DNA of 11,168 nucleotides from Syntrophobacter sp. SbD2 (GCA_900290385.1 OMSV01000205.1:7183-18350); one strand, 5' to 3'. Counted from the first letter of the stretch, positions 1-8,127 are shown. The notes: a model not told the origin generated them from the letters alone. A program made the numbers and translations.

Positions 1-110
1 TGGCGCAGGCAAAAAGCCAGGCGCGGGCGGCCGCCAGACCTTTGGCCGCCGTCCAGTGCCCAGGCTTCCAGCGGCACGTTCAGGCAAGTGATAATACCAA
101 CGTCTCATGA
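1..110 (+). other. Left-edge segment, possible 3' end of an upstream gene
   Basis: One plus-strand frame is open from position 3 and ends at a TGA (108-110) that overlaps the ATG of the ABC ATPase as ATGA, a common arrangement in transporter operons. The translated tail is Ala/Arg-rich and ends in a polar stretch (…ASDNTNVS). It does not resemble the C-terminus of a GlnP-type permease that I would expect before a GlnQ-type ATPase. The minus strand also has open frames here. Because the next gene is broken, this may be decayed transporter sequence, but nothing visible proves it. Confidence 0.2.
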
Positions 111-717
111 TACAGATTAGAAATGTCACCAAGTGGTACGGGGATTTTCAGGTGCTTTGCGACATAAACGAGGTAATAGGCCGCGGGCAAACAGTGGTGA
201 TTTGCGGTCCAAGCGGTTCCGGAAAGAGCACTCTTCTTCGATGTGTCAACGGCCTGGAGCCTTTTCAGAAAGGTGAGATCCTTGTAGACTCCATTTCGGT
301 CACAGACCCCAAGACCAACCTATACAAACTGCGCCAAAAAATAGGGATGGTTTTCCAGCGCTTCGAACTCTATCCGCACATGACCGTCATGGATATGGTC
401 TCCTTGGCTCCGATGAAAGTGAAAAAGAAATCGACAGGGCGCTGGCGATGGAGCCCGAATACCTGATGTTCGACGAACCGACTTCCGCACTGGACCCCGA
501 GATGATCCACGAAGTTCTTGAGGTCATGATCGATCTGGCAAAAGAGGGAATGACTATGCTTGTGGTGAGCCATGAGATGGGATTTGCCAGGGAGGTCGCC
601 GATGAGATAATCTTCATGGACGGGGGGCGTATAGTCGAACGCGGGACCGATGAGGAGTTCTTTAAGAATCCCAAACACCAGAGGACCAGGGATTTCCTCA
701 ACCAGATCCTTAAGTAG
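107..717 (+). pseudogene. Broken polar amino acid ABC transporter ATPase (GlnQ/AapP type)
   Basis: An intact family member is about 240 residues and hydrolyses ATP in the cytoplasm to drive import of a polar amino acid. Here the gene is in two frames. The first frame (107 to about 420) carries the Walker A motif GPSGSGKST (residues 34-42), the family block NGLEPFQKG and the Q-loop [11 protein letters not shown]. The homologous reading then moves to another frame at 418-447 ([11 protein letters not shown]). This runs into Walker B LMFDEP, the D-loop SALDPE and the H-loop VSHEMGFA, and ends at the TAG at 715-717. Only about 203 codons remain. Helical-subdomain sequence and the whole signature LSGGQQQRVAIARA are missing between SEKEIDR and ALAMEP. 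Without the signature no working ATPase can form, even if the frameshift were bypassed. No cognate permease or binding protein is visible. The alternative is an assembly error, but two separate lesions make real decay more likely. Confidence 0.88.
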
Positions 718-765
718 ACGAAAATCTATGGAAAAAGGCTACACTTTGAGACACCGTGTATAAAG

Positions 766-1752
766 CTACTCCGCCTTTGCATAATCAGGCAGGCGGAACC
801 TCAGGACGCGCCCTGGATCGCGCGGGGCCTTCAGCGGATGCTCGTTCCATGTCATGTGAATGCACCCGGCGTTGCCGATTACGACCTGTAAATCCCTATC
901 GGCAGCCCACTCCATCCGATCTCCCGCGTGGAGCACCGCTCTTTGGGTTTCCTTATCGTCGATTGTTACCTCAATCCAAACATCATCGTCGGTTTCCACA
1001 GCGAACTTATTCGGGAGGCGGTTTTCCTCCTCAGTGCCCTGGACCGGTTCGTCGTCCGCTACGGCCTCAGTGGAGTTGCTAAAAGCAAGGTGGGCCGGAG
1101 CACCGGCACCCGGTATGACATCTTTTTCCAATGCTTCGCCGGCCTGTTCCCCCCTGTTTTCGGGCACTGCGGCTCCGTTGGCCGCCATTTGCGAATCCCT
1201 TATGTGAATCTCGGCCTTTCTTATCGCCTCATCGGATTTCTGCCAATCAGCTCCGGGCTTCTTGATCCGGACGCTCGGGCCGGGCGCCAGACGCTCCTGC
1301 AAGTCGGCAGGGATCTCCTCCTGGGTGAAAACCCTGTCTGCATCCGGCGTGGCAAAAAGCTTTGAGCGTCTTTCCGCTACCCACATACCGCCGTAGAAAA
1401 GGGCTGCAGAGATCAAGAACAGGGCGAAAAGCGGCAGGCTGATCATCCTGCGCTTCTGGTGCATCAACTTCATCTGCTGCCCGTATTTCCTTATTCCTGC
1501 ATCCTGGGTATTGTATCTTTCAATATCATAGTAGAACTTTCGGATCACAGGCTCAGGTTCTATCTCGAGAACGCGGCAGTAAGCGCGGACCATATTCCGG
1601 ATGAAAACAGTAGAGGCGCCGAATCGTTCAAAGTCGCATGCCTCAAGGGAAACGAGCATACTCACATTGATTCCGCTCCGCTCGGAAACGGTTTCCAGCG
1701 TCAGATTTCGATCCAGCCTTTCAGTCTTGAGAAACGCTGCCAGCTTTTTCAT
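766..1752 (-). CDS. rodZ: RodZ-like protein: HTH domain, one membrane segment, DUF4115-type C-terminus
   Basis: The 328-residue product has the RodZ layout. An N-terminal helix-turn-helix domain spans about residues 1-75 (LAAFLKTERLDRNLTLETVS onward, then FIRNMVRAYCRVLEI). A basic stretch (KLMHQKRR) precedes a single membrane helix at about 104-123. A long, acidic, low-complexity linker covers about 130-250, and a periplasmic beta-rich domain about 250-322 (VWIEVTIDDKE, GDRMEWAADRDLQVVIGNAG) matches the DUF4115 family. In studied bacteria RodZ links MreB filaments to the membrane and supports rod shape. The helix-turn-helix is used for protein contact rather than classical DNA binding. The gene starts 13 bases after the isomerase stop codon, so the two are probably cotranscribed. 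The ribosome site is weak (AGAGAA region), but no other ATG fits the conserved N-terminus. Family assignment is fairly secure; a cell-shape role is inferred. Confidence 0.8.
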   Translation of the reverse strand: MKKLAAFLKTERLDRNLTLETVSERSGINVSMLVSLEACDFERFGASTVFIRNMVRAYCRVLEIEPEPVIRKFYYDIERYNTQDAGIRKYGQQMKLMHQKRRMISLPLFALFLISAALFYGGMWVAERRSKLFATPDADRVFTQEEIPADLQERLAPGPSVRIKKPGADWQKSDEAIRKAEIHIRDSQMAANGAAVPENRGEQAGEALEKDVIPGAGAPAHLAFSNSTEAVADDEPVQGTEEENRLPNKFAVETDDDVWIEVTIDDKETQRAVLHAGDRMEWAADRDLQVVIGNAGCIHMTWNEHPLKAPRDPGRVLRFRLPDYAKAE

Positions 1753-1765
1753 CTCATTATGTTCT

Positions 1766-2740
1766 CTAAAGACTTATTTGGATGAAAGCCCTTGATTCAA
1801 GGTCACGGACCCACTCTTCAAACTTGCGGTTACATTCCTTCTCGTACAGAGTTCTTCGAACTTTTTCGCGCAAATCCGGGTCTGATTTTGCAACCGGTTC
1901 GCTGCCGATGTCATATAGTTTGGCAATGTAATATCCGCCAGGTCCCTGTATCAGACCGGATACCTGGTTCTTTCCCAGATTGTGGATCCCTTGGGCGATA
2001 AAGGGGGCGAGTTCATCGGCCCCCAGATATCCGACGTCCCCCCCTTCCTGTGCGGAGGATCCCTTCGAATACTGTTTGGCCATACTTTGAAAATCGGCCC
2101 CCCCTTTGAGCTTTTCAAGTATTTCACGGCCTGTTTTCTCAGCCTCTTCGGGCTTTGTTGCGTGTTTATCGCCGACCGGAAGTATGATCAAACCCAGATG
2201 GACCTTCTGAGCGGTCAAAGCCGACGCTGCATTCTCTCCCTTGAGAAAGGCATCGACCTGCTGATCGCCGATCAGCACCTTCGACTTGCAGACCTGATCC
2301 AAGAGACGCTGGCGTTCCATGTCTTTCTTTACCTGCAAGCGAAATGCATCGAGGGTCTGGCCGTTAGCTTTCAGACTGGCCTCAAGCTGTGCTATGGTTC
2401 CATGGCTTTGCGCCAGAATTTGTTGGATTCTACCTTCCACCTCGGCATTGGTGGCTGTAACCTTAAGCCGCTCTGCTTCCATATCGGCGAGTTTCTGCCG
2501 GATCAACTGGGTCAGGACCTCGCGTTCAACTTTCGCCTTATTTGCGGGATCGGTAGCATCCAGCATCTGCATGTTTTTTTCCATCAGTTTAATCTGCTGC
2601 TGCAGTTCGCTGTAAAGAATTATCTCTCCGTTGACGTTGGCTACGATGCGGTCAACCGTTTCGGCTCGCGCCGTTGCACATGTAATAGCGCCGGCGAGAA
2701 TTATGCAAACCGCAAAAGTTAAAACTCTATTAAGACTCAT
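1766..2740 (-). CDS. SurA-like periplasmic peptidyl-prolyl isomerase with one parvulin domain
   Basis: From the ATG at 2740 the product is 324 residues. It opens with a classical signal peptide (MSLNRVLTFAVCIILAGAIT then CATARA, likely cut before ETVDR at about residue 27). A SurA N-terminal chaperone region follows (RIVANVNGEIILYSELQQQI; helical to about residue 165). A parvulin domain occupies about 178-278, with the family pattern FQSMAKQYSKG, GGDVGYLGADEL and GPGGYYIAKL. A short charged helix closes the protein, as in SurA. Family members assist folding of outer-membrane proteins; E. coli SurA has two parvulin domains and this has one. The frame stays open upstream to an ATG at 2884, overlapping mfd. 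That start would put about 48 residues before the signal peptide, and 2740 has a strong Shine-Dalgarno (GGGAGG). The gene lies between mfd and the RodZ-like gene. Confidence 0.9.
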   Translation of the reverse strand: MSLNRVLTFAVCIILAGAITCATARAETVDRIVANVNGEIILYSELQQQIKLMEKNMQMLDATDPANKAKVEREVLTQLIRQKLADMEAERLKVTATNAEVEGRIQQILAQSHGTIAQLEASLKANGQTLDAFRLQVKKDMERQRLLDQVCKSKVLIGDQQVDAFLKGENAASALTAQKVHLGLIILPVGDKHATKPEEAEKTGREILEKLKGGADFQSMAKQYSKGSSAQEGGDVGYLGADELAPFIAQGIHNLGKNQVSGLIQGPGGYYIAKLYDIGSEPVAKSDPDLREKVRRTLYEKECNRKFEEWVRDLESRAFIQISL

Positions 2741-2744
2741 ACTA

Positions 2745-2750
2745 CCTCCC
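2745..2750 (-). promoter_or_regulatory. Shine-Dalgarno that fixes the isomerase start
   Basis: On the minus strand GGGAGG lies four bases before the ATG at 2740. It decides between this start and the in-frame ATG at 2884, because only the 2740 product begins directly with a signal peptide. The spacing is a little short, but the core is near-perfect. Confidence 0.75.
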
Positions 2751-2795
2751 GACTTGCTCCCTGTATACATCCAGAGGCTCCTTCGACATCTCTCA

Positions 2796-2816
2796 CGGGC
2801 AGAGGCGGCCTGCCCG
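2796..2816 (-). other. Perfect hairpin between mfd and the isomerase gene
   Basis: CGGGCAG and CTGCCCG form a 7-bp perfect stem around a 7-base loop, in the 116-base gap between the mfd stop codon and the isomerase start. No T-run follows on the minus strand, so it is not an ordinary intrinsic terminator. It could be an RNA processing or stabilising element, or could weaken read-through from mfd. Role unknown. Confidence 0.45.
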
Positions 2817-2856
2817 AGCAGAGCAGCACGAAAGGACGCCGAGGCTGATTTTTTTG

Positions 2857-5800
2857 TTAATGAGATTCGCTGCCTGTAGCACATTCATTTAGTTCTTGCA
2901 AGATTCTTTTAAGTCTGAGGATTCTTTGTGGAAAGTTGCGACCCCAAATTTCCACCTTTAACTTGCGTTCCGATTCCGGGGCGAAGTTTAGCTTCTTTTT
3001 CTCGAAAAAAGAGATCGCCGGCCAGATATCCACACCTTGCGCGAACGATAGAATGAAGTTGTCCTGGTCTCCATCCAGGCGGACAACTTTGAGCCGTTTG
3101 AGAAGGAGCCGCATCATCGCCATCAAAATGAGGCTTTTGACCGTTTCCGGCAATGGACCGTAACGGTCTCTCCATTCACCGGCGAGGTCTTCTATGGACT
3201 GCTCGTCGGCCAGCGTAGCGAGACGTTTGTACGCGATAAGCCTCTGGTCCGTATCGCAAATGTAGTCTTCGGGCAGAAAGGCGGAAACCGGGAGATTTAT
3301 CTCCGTTTCGATTGCCTCGGCTTGTGATTGGCCACCCCTCATGATCTTTATAGCTTTTTCGAGAAGCTCCAGGTAAAGCTCGTAGCCGATCGCCGCGATA
3401 TGCCCCGACTGCGATGAGCCCAGAATGGCGCCACCCCCGCGAATTTGAAGGTCGTTCAGCGCAATCTTGAAGCCGGCGCCCAGTTCGCTGAAGTCGAGAA
3501 GTGCGCGCAGTCTCTTCTGAGCATCCCTGCTGATTAAGGTTTCGCCTGGAATGATGAGATAGGCGTAGGCCTGCTCGCTCGATCGGCCCACCCGCCCCCT
3601 GAGCTGGTAAATCTGGGCAAGGCCGAACTTGTCGGCCCGATTGATTATGATGGTGTTTGCGGCTGGAATGTCGAGACCCGATTCGATGATCGTGGTACAT
3701 ACCAGGACGTCAATTTTTTTGTGAATGAAGTCAAGCATGACGCTTTCCAGGTCCCGCTCCCTCATCTGCCCGTGGGCCACGGAAATCCGCGCCCCCGGGA
3801 CCAGGACTGCGAGCCTGGCCGCCATCTGCTGAATAGTCTGGACGTGATTGTGCACAAAAAAGACCTGACCGCAGCGGTTGATCTCACGATGGATCGCCTC
3901 GCGGATAGCGAACTCGTCGTAATTTGTCACGTAGGTTTCAATAGCGCGCCTATCCTGAGGAGGCGTTTCAATGGTGCTGAGGTCACGAATTCCGGCAAGA
4001 GCCATGTGCAGCGTCCTCGGAATTGGGGTCGCGGTAAGCGTCAGGACGTCCACCGATGTTCGCAGCTTTTTCAACCTTTCCTTATGCCGGACTCCGAATC
4101 TATGCTCCTCATCGATTATCAGCAGCCCGAGGTCCTTGAAAACGACATCCTGCTGCAGGAGGCGATGCGTGCCGATCACAATATCGATCGAGCCTTTCTT
4201 GAGCCCGTTGAGGATTGCCTTTTGCTGGGCGGCCGACTTGAATCGGCTAAGAGAGGCAACATTGACCGGGAACCCTTCGAATCGTTCTTGGAAGCTCTCG
4301 TGGTGCTGTTCGGCCAGGACCGTTGTCGGGACCAGCATCGCCACCTGCTTTCCATCCATGACAGCCTTGAATGCCGCACGCAGAGCGACTTCTGTCTTTC
4401 CGTAGCCCACATCGCCGCAAATCAGGCGATCCATCGGGCGCTTCGAGATCATGTCATCCAGGACATCCTCGATTGCCTTGACCTGGTCCGGGGTTTCCTC
4501 GAAGGCAAAGGTAGTCTCAAATTCCTGAAAATAATGGTCGGGGGCCGTAAAAGAATGGCCTTCCCCCACCTGCCGAATCGCGTAGAGATCCAACAGCTCC
4601 TCAGCCATTTTCTCGGCCGACTCTCTTGCCTTCTTCTTGGCTCTTTCCCAGCATTTGCCGCCCAGCTTGTCGACTTGGGGTTCCTGGCCCTCCAGGCCCA
4701 TGTATTTCTGGACTTTCTCGAGTTTATCCACGGGGACGTAGAGTTTGTCGGCGTCCTGGTAGGCAATGAGCAGAAAATCGTTTTCTGCACCGCCTGCGTT
4801 CAAATGCGCCAGCTCTTTATAGACACCGATCCCGTGGTCGACGTGAACAACGAAATCTCCATGGTGCAAGTCCTGAAAGGAATTGAGGAAAATGCCCGCA
4901 ACCGGTTTGCGCCCCCGCTGGCGCGACCGCCTCTCGAATATTTCATCTTCGGCTACTACGGCCAGCATCTCGGCCTGCCAGAAAAACCCGTTGCTGAGTG
5001 GCCCATGTATTATCTTCACGAGGCTGGATCTGAATGACTCCTCACCGAAACCACGGTCGCTTACCACCGATTCTATCCCGTAGTTTTCCAGGAGTTCGGC
5101 GATTCTTGCAGCGCGCTCCTTGTGGGAGCAGATCAGGTAGACAGAGGCGCTTTCGTCGATCCACCTCCGGAACCGTGCGGCAAGAGGATCGAGCAGTCGC
5201 TCCCTGTTTTCGTGCGCCTTGACCGCGGCAGCAAGCTCGGTGTGAGGGACCGTTCCGAGGTCGAATACCGTTGTGGCGTCCTGGGGTTCCGAAAGCGAGT
5301 TGCAAAGAAGCTGTTGGAAGCGGCAAGCGGCCTCAAAGGATTTTTCGGGTTCGTCGTAGAGTTCGTTCGGGCGCCTTCTCCATTCGTTTTCCGAAGCTCC
5401 CTCATCCCATGCCCGCAAAAGCTTTGCCCACTGCCAATCCATCTCCCGGCGCACCTGAACCGCGTCGGCCCAAATCAGGATAGCGTTTCGGTCAAGGTAA
5501 TCCCAAATGGAGGCCGTCTGTTCAAAAAAAACCGAAAAAACAGACTCAAAAGCACCCAAATGGTATCCTTCCGCAATCCTGTCGAGCCATATGTTCCCGG
5601 CGGCCGGCGAGAGCAGATCCTTCTTTACGTCCTCGTAGACAGCGTCCTGTGCCCGCTGCCTGGCTTCCGCATCCAGGACGATTTCGCTTGCGGGCAGGAT
5701 AACCGCGTCTTCCAATGCGCCCATCGAGCGCTGAGTAACCGGGTGGAAGAGGCGGATGGACTCCAGTTGGTCCCCGAAAAACTCGAATCGCAACGGCCAG

Positions 5801-6438
5801 CGGTAAAGAGGCGCATATACGTCGAGCACGCCGCCCCGGCGGCTCAAATCGCCGTAATCCTCAACGAGCGATACCCGGAAGAACCCGCGCTCGATCAGGC
5901 CTCGCATAAAACCCTCCGGGTCGGCGCTTTGCCCCGCAAGCTTGTGATCCATATTGGCAACAAGAACCTCAGGTGGGATAACACGCTCAATTAGAGCAAG
6001 AGCGGATGTAACCACCACAAGCGGAGAGGGCGCGGCGCGCAAAGCGTAGAGGCCTTCGATCCTGCGTGCTGTTGTTTCGGCTTTTCCGAGTGCCTGGGCC
6101 TTGTGACCGGTGCGTGAAGGCAAAAACCAGACCCGCCGTCCCAGCGGCGCGGCGCCGTTTTCCTCCTGCCCCCTGCCCGCGAAAAGACAAATCATCTCGG
6201 TGAATCTTTCGGCTTCCCTGTCAGTCGGAGCGACAAGCACGAAAGGTTTTCGAATCTGCCTCATGGCCATCGCGATCAGGTAAGCCAAAGCTGAAGGCTG
6301 GACACCTCTGATAACCGCCGACTCTTCAGACTTTCTCAAAAACGAAACGACCTCTCCGGATGCGGATTTAAAATACGGTCCGGCAATTCGCTCTTCAGAT
6401 AATTCAAAATGCGCTTCTCGAGATTCGGGGAATGTCAT
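2857..6438 (-). CDS. mfd: Mfd, transcription-repair coupling factor
   Basis: Mfd is a cytoplasmic ATP-driven translocase. It pushes stalled RNA polymerase off damaged DNA and recruits UvrA to start nucleotide excision repair. The 1193-residue product has the normal family length and full domain order. A UvrB-like N-terminal module covers about 1-350, with VVVTSALALIERV and the RRGGVLDVYAP block near 201-210. The RNA-polymerase-binding CarD-like module is at about 520-590 (HHGDFVVHVDHGIGVYKEL, then DADKLYVPVDKLEKVQKY). The RecG-like translocase follows: Walker A GDVGYGKTE (675-683), DEEH box (777-780), TLTATPIPRTLHMAL (800-813), IIESGLDIP (917-925) and QLRGRVGRS (945-953). The C-terminal D7 domain starts near 1045. 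No lesion is visible. The ribosome site before the ATG is weak. An extended -10 lies about 116-124 bases upstream, and the isomerase and RodZ-like genes follow in the same direction. Confidence 0.98.
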   Translation of the reverse strand: MTFPESREAHFELSEERIAGPYFKSASGEVVSFLRKSEESAVIRGVQPSALAYLIAMAMRQIRKPFVLVAPTDREAERFTEMICLFAGRGQEENGAAPLGRRVWFLPSRTGHKAQALGKAETTARRIEGLYALRAAPSPLVVVTSALALIERVIPPEVLVANMDHKLAGQSADPEGFMRGLIERGFFRVSLVEDYGDLSRRGGVLDVYAPLYRWPLRFEFFGDQLESIRLFHPVTQRSMGALEDAVILPASEIVLDAEARQRAQDAVYEDVKKDLLSPAAGNIWLDRIAEGYHLGAFESVFSVFFEQTASIWDYLDRNAILIWADAVQVRREMDWQWAKLLRAWDEGASENEWRRRPNELYDEPEKSFEAACRFQQLLCNSLSEPQDATTVFDLGTVPHTELAAAVKAHENRERLLDPLAARFRRWIDESASVYLICSHKERAARIAELLENYGIESVVSDRGFGEESFRSSLVKIIHGPLSNGFFWQAEMLAVVAEDEIFERRSRQRGRKPVAGIFLNSFQDLHHGDFVVHVDHGIGVYKELAHLNAGGAENDFLLIAYQDADKLYVPVDKLEKVQKYMGLEGQEPQVDKLGGKCWERAKKKARESAEKMAEELLDLYAIRQVGEGHSFTAPDHYFQEFETTFAFEETPDQVKAIEDVLDDMISKRPMDRLICGDVGYGKTEVALRAAFKAVMDGKQVAMLVPTTVLAEQHHESFQERFEGFPVNVASLSRFKSAAQQKAILNGLKKGSIDIVIGTHRLLQQDVVFKDLGLLIIDEEHRFGVRHKERLKKLRTSVDVLTLTATPIPRTLHMALAGIRDLSTIETPPQDRRAIETYVTNYDEFAIREAIHREINRCGQVFFVHNHVQTIQQMAARLAVLVPGARISVAHGQMRERDLESVMLDFIHKKIDVLVCTTIIESGLDIPAANTIIINRADKFGLAQIYQLRGRVGRSSEQAYAYLIIPGETLISRDAQKRLRALLDFSELGAGFKIALNDLQIRGGGAILGSSQSGHIAAIGYELYLELLEKAIKIMRGGQSQAEAIETEINLPVSAFLPEDYICDTDQRLIAYKRLATLADEQSIEDLAGEWRDRYGPLPETVKSLILMAMMRLLLKRLKVVRLDGDQDNFILSFAQGVDIWPAISFFEKKKLNFAPESERKLKVEIWGRNFPQRILRLKRILQELNECATGSESH

Positions 6439-6553
6439 TATTTTGCCGAAAATCCTTAAAGATTCTGGTACAAAAGAATTGGGCTAACTCCGAGGGGGCC
6501 CTGTGGAACTTGCAGGAACGGGGCCACGCCCGGGATTTTCCAATCAAACTTTA

Positions 6554-6562
6554 ATTATACCA
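6554..6562 (-). promoter_or_regulatory. Extended -10 promoter candidate for mfd
   Basis: The minus strand reads TGGTATAAT, a perfect TATAAT preceded by the TGn extension. There is no good -35 at the usual distance, which extended -10 promoters can tolerate. Transcription would start near 6547, giving a leader of roughly 108 bases that includes the 6497-6525 GC-rich stem. Confidence 0.5.
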
Positions 6563-6611
6563 CACATTAGTCACTCTTGATCCGGAAACACAAATTGCCT
6601 TTACTCTAGCA

Positions 6612-6626
6612 GCGCGCCATGCGCGC
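6612..6626. repeat. GCGCGC-CAT-GCGCGC inverted repeat upstream of selA
   Basis: Two GCGCGC hexamers, inverted, flank a 3-base spacer about 85 bases before the selA ATG. It could be an RNA hairpin in the selA leader or a protein-binding site. An alternative in-frame ATG at 6619 lies inside it, which argues against that ATG being the true start. Confidence 0.35.
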
Positions 6627-6711
6627 GATCAACTCCCTGGTTGCGCAATGTTGCACGAATTGGTATCCATCCGCAAACATCCTTGGGACAATAAAACTTT
6701 CGAGGCAGAGA

Positions 6712-8127
6712 ATGGACGAAAATCAATTACAAGAATACCTAAGGCAAATACCGGGCGTAGATGCCGTCCTGGAAATGGAAGCTGTCCGGGATGCGCTCTC
6801 CCGCCATCCACGCAAGCTGGTCCTGGACGCAATACGTGAGGAACTCGATGAGACCAGAAAACGGATATTGCAATCTCCAGGGTCTGCATCAGCAATAGAT
6901 CCCTCTGAGCTTGCCCGCTCGATAGCGGAGCGCGCGGATCGACTTGCGGCTTTTACTCTGCGCCCGGTTGTAAACGCAACCGGAATAGTGATTCACACAA
7001 ACCTCGGCCGCTCCCTTCTTGCGGAAGAAGCCCTCGCGAGACTTCAGACAGTTTGCCGTGGCTACAGCAACCTCGAATACGATCTCCAGTCGGGCGAACG
7101 GGGATCCAGACACGTTCACGCTGAGGCGGTCCTTCGTGAACTGACCGGCGCTCAAGCCGCACTGGTCGTAAATAACAACGCGGGAGCGGTCTTCCTGGTT
7201 CTCAACACGCTCGCCATGGGCCGCGAGGTTGTGGTCTCCAGAGGTCAGTTGGTCGAAATCGGGGGATCTTTCCGGATTCCGGACGTAATGAACTCAAGCG
7301 GCGCAATACTAAGAGAGGTGGGCACAACCAACCGCACGCACCTCAAGGATTATGTGTCTGCCATTACCGGCCAGACCGCCCTGCTCATGAAGGTGCATAC
7401 CAGCAATTACAGGATCGTGGGCTTTACAAAAGAGGTCCCGCTCCATGAACTGGCAACCCTGGGACGCGAACGCGAGCTGCCGGTCGTGGAAGACCTCGGA
7501 AGCGGATGCTTCATCAATTTGACCCCGTTTGGACTACACGGCGAAATAACGGTGCAGGAGACCGTCCGGGCAGGCGCCGATCTGGTCACCTTCAGTGGCG
7601 ACAAGTTGCTCGGAGGCCCCCAGGCTGGCATCATAGTCGGCAGGAAGGACCTGATCGAAAGGTGCAGACAAAATCCAATCACGCGCGCCCTGCGGGTTGA
7701 CAAAATGACGCTGGCCGCCCTCGAAGCGACTTTGAGGCTATACAGAGACCAACGGCAGGCGTTGGAGAAAATTCCAACGCTCGCGATGATAGCCCTTTCT
7801 CCAGAAGAATTGAACTCCCGTGCAGAACAGCTCGCCTCAGCCATTCAAGCGGCGGACCGCAAAGCAGCGCTCCGGGTCGAAGTCCGTCGGGGCTTTTCAC
7901 AGGTTGGCGGTGGTTGTCTTCCTGCCCAGGACTTGCCAACTTTTGTTGTGGCAGTCGAATCCGGCGATTTCAGCCCGAATCAAATCGAGAAATTCCTTCG
8001 CCAAAACGATCCTCCCATCATAGGGAGAATCGAATCCGATCATTTCATTATGGACCTGCGCACCCTTATACCCCAACAATTTGAGATAATCGCACCCGCA
8101 TTCGGGCGCATGGTGGAAACGCTCTAG
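6712..8127 (+). CDS. selA: SelA, L-seryl-tRNA(Sec) selenium transferase
   Basis: SelA is a cytoplasmic PLP enzyme that converts Ser-tRNA(Sec) to Sec-tRNA(Sec) using selenophosphate. The 471-residue product has the bacterial family length. Residues 1-85 form the tRNA-binding N-terminal region. The core runs through RPVVNATGIVIHTNLGRSLL (84-103), YSNLEYDLQSGERGSR (118-133) and the VNNNAGAVFLVLNTLA block. VVEDLGSGCF follows near 258-267, and SGDKLLGGPQAGI carries the PLP lysine K298. The NPITRALRVDKMT motif follows. The start is placed at 6712 because GAGG lies seven bases upstream and the product then begins MDENQLQEYLRQIPGVDAVL, typical of SelA. The frame is open back to 6619, but the extra 31 codons look non-coding. 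No selB, selD, selC or selenoprotein gene is visible, so the partners must lie elsewhere. The gene on its 3' side is convergent. Confidence 0.97.
   Translation: MDENQLQEYLRQIPGVDAVLEMEAVRDALSRHPRKLVLDAIREELDETRKRILQSPGSASAIDPSELARSIAERADRLAAFTLRPVVNATGIVIHTNLGRSLLAEEALARLQTVCRGYSNLEYDLQSGERGSRHVHAEAVLRELTGAQAALVVNNNAGAVFLVLNTLAMGREVVVSRGQLVEIGGSFRIPDVMNSSGAILREVGTTNRTHLKDYVSAITGQTALLMKVHTSNYRIVGFTKEVPLHELATLGRERELPVVEDLGSGCFINLTPFGLHGEITVQETVRAGADLVTFSGDKLLGGPQAGIIVGRKDLIERCRQNPITRALRVDKMTLAALEATLRLYRDQRQALEKIPTLAMIALSPEELNSRAEQLASAIQAADRKAALRVEVRRGFSQVGGGCLPAQDLPTFVVAVESGDFSPNQIEKFLRQNDPPIIGRIESDHFIMDLRTLIPQQFEIIAPAFGRMVETL

Larger units (their letters stand above)
6439..6711. other. Divergent intergenic region between mfd and selA
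   Basis: This 273-base region separates the divergent genes and contains no convincing gene. It holds the minus-strand extended -10 (6554-6562) and a GC-rich inverted repeat within the presumed mfd leader (GGCCC 6497-6501 with GGGCC 6521-6525). It also has a GCGCGC hairpin (6612-6626) and a TTGCGCAA palindrome (6641-6648). A weak plus-strand promoter candidate for selA is TTGATC, 17 bases, TTTACT (about 6578-6606). I looked for a selenocysteine tRNA here and saw none. Confidence 0.5.

Noticed and set aside
1982..2722. Plus-strand open frame of 246 codons
   Set aside because: It is antisense to the SurA-like isomerase, whose signal peptide and parvulin motifs are clear.
3721..5037. Plus-strand open frame of 438 codons
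   Set aside because: It is antisense within mfd, has no recognisable domain, and its composition is that of the complement of a conserved gene.
5122..5994. Plus-strand open frame of 290 codons
   Set aside because: It lies entirely antisense to the conserved N-terminal half of mfd, with no domain, signal peptide or ribosome site.
6619..6711. Upstream start giving SelA 31 extra residues
   Set aside because: The ATG at 6619 lies in a GCGCGC hairpin without a ribosome site; 6712 has GAGG at good spacing and gives a typical SelA N-terminus.
6439..6711. Selenocysteine tRNA next to selA
   Set aside because: No acceptor stem, TTCGA-type T arm or long extra arm could be assembled from the sequence.
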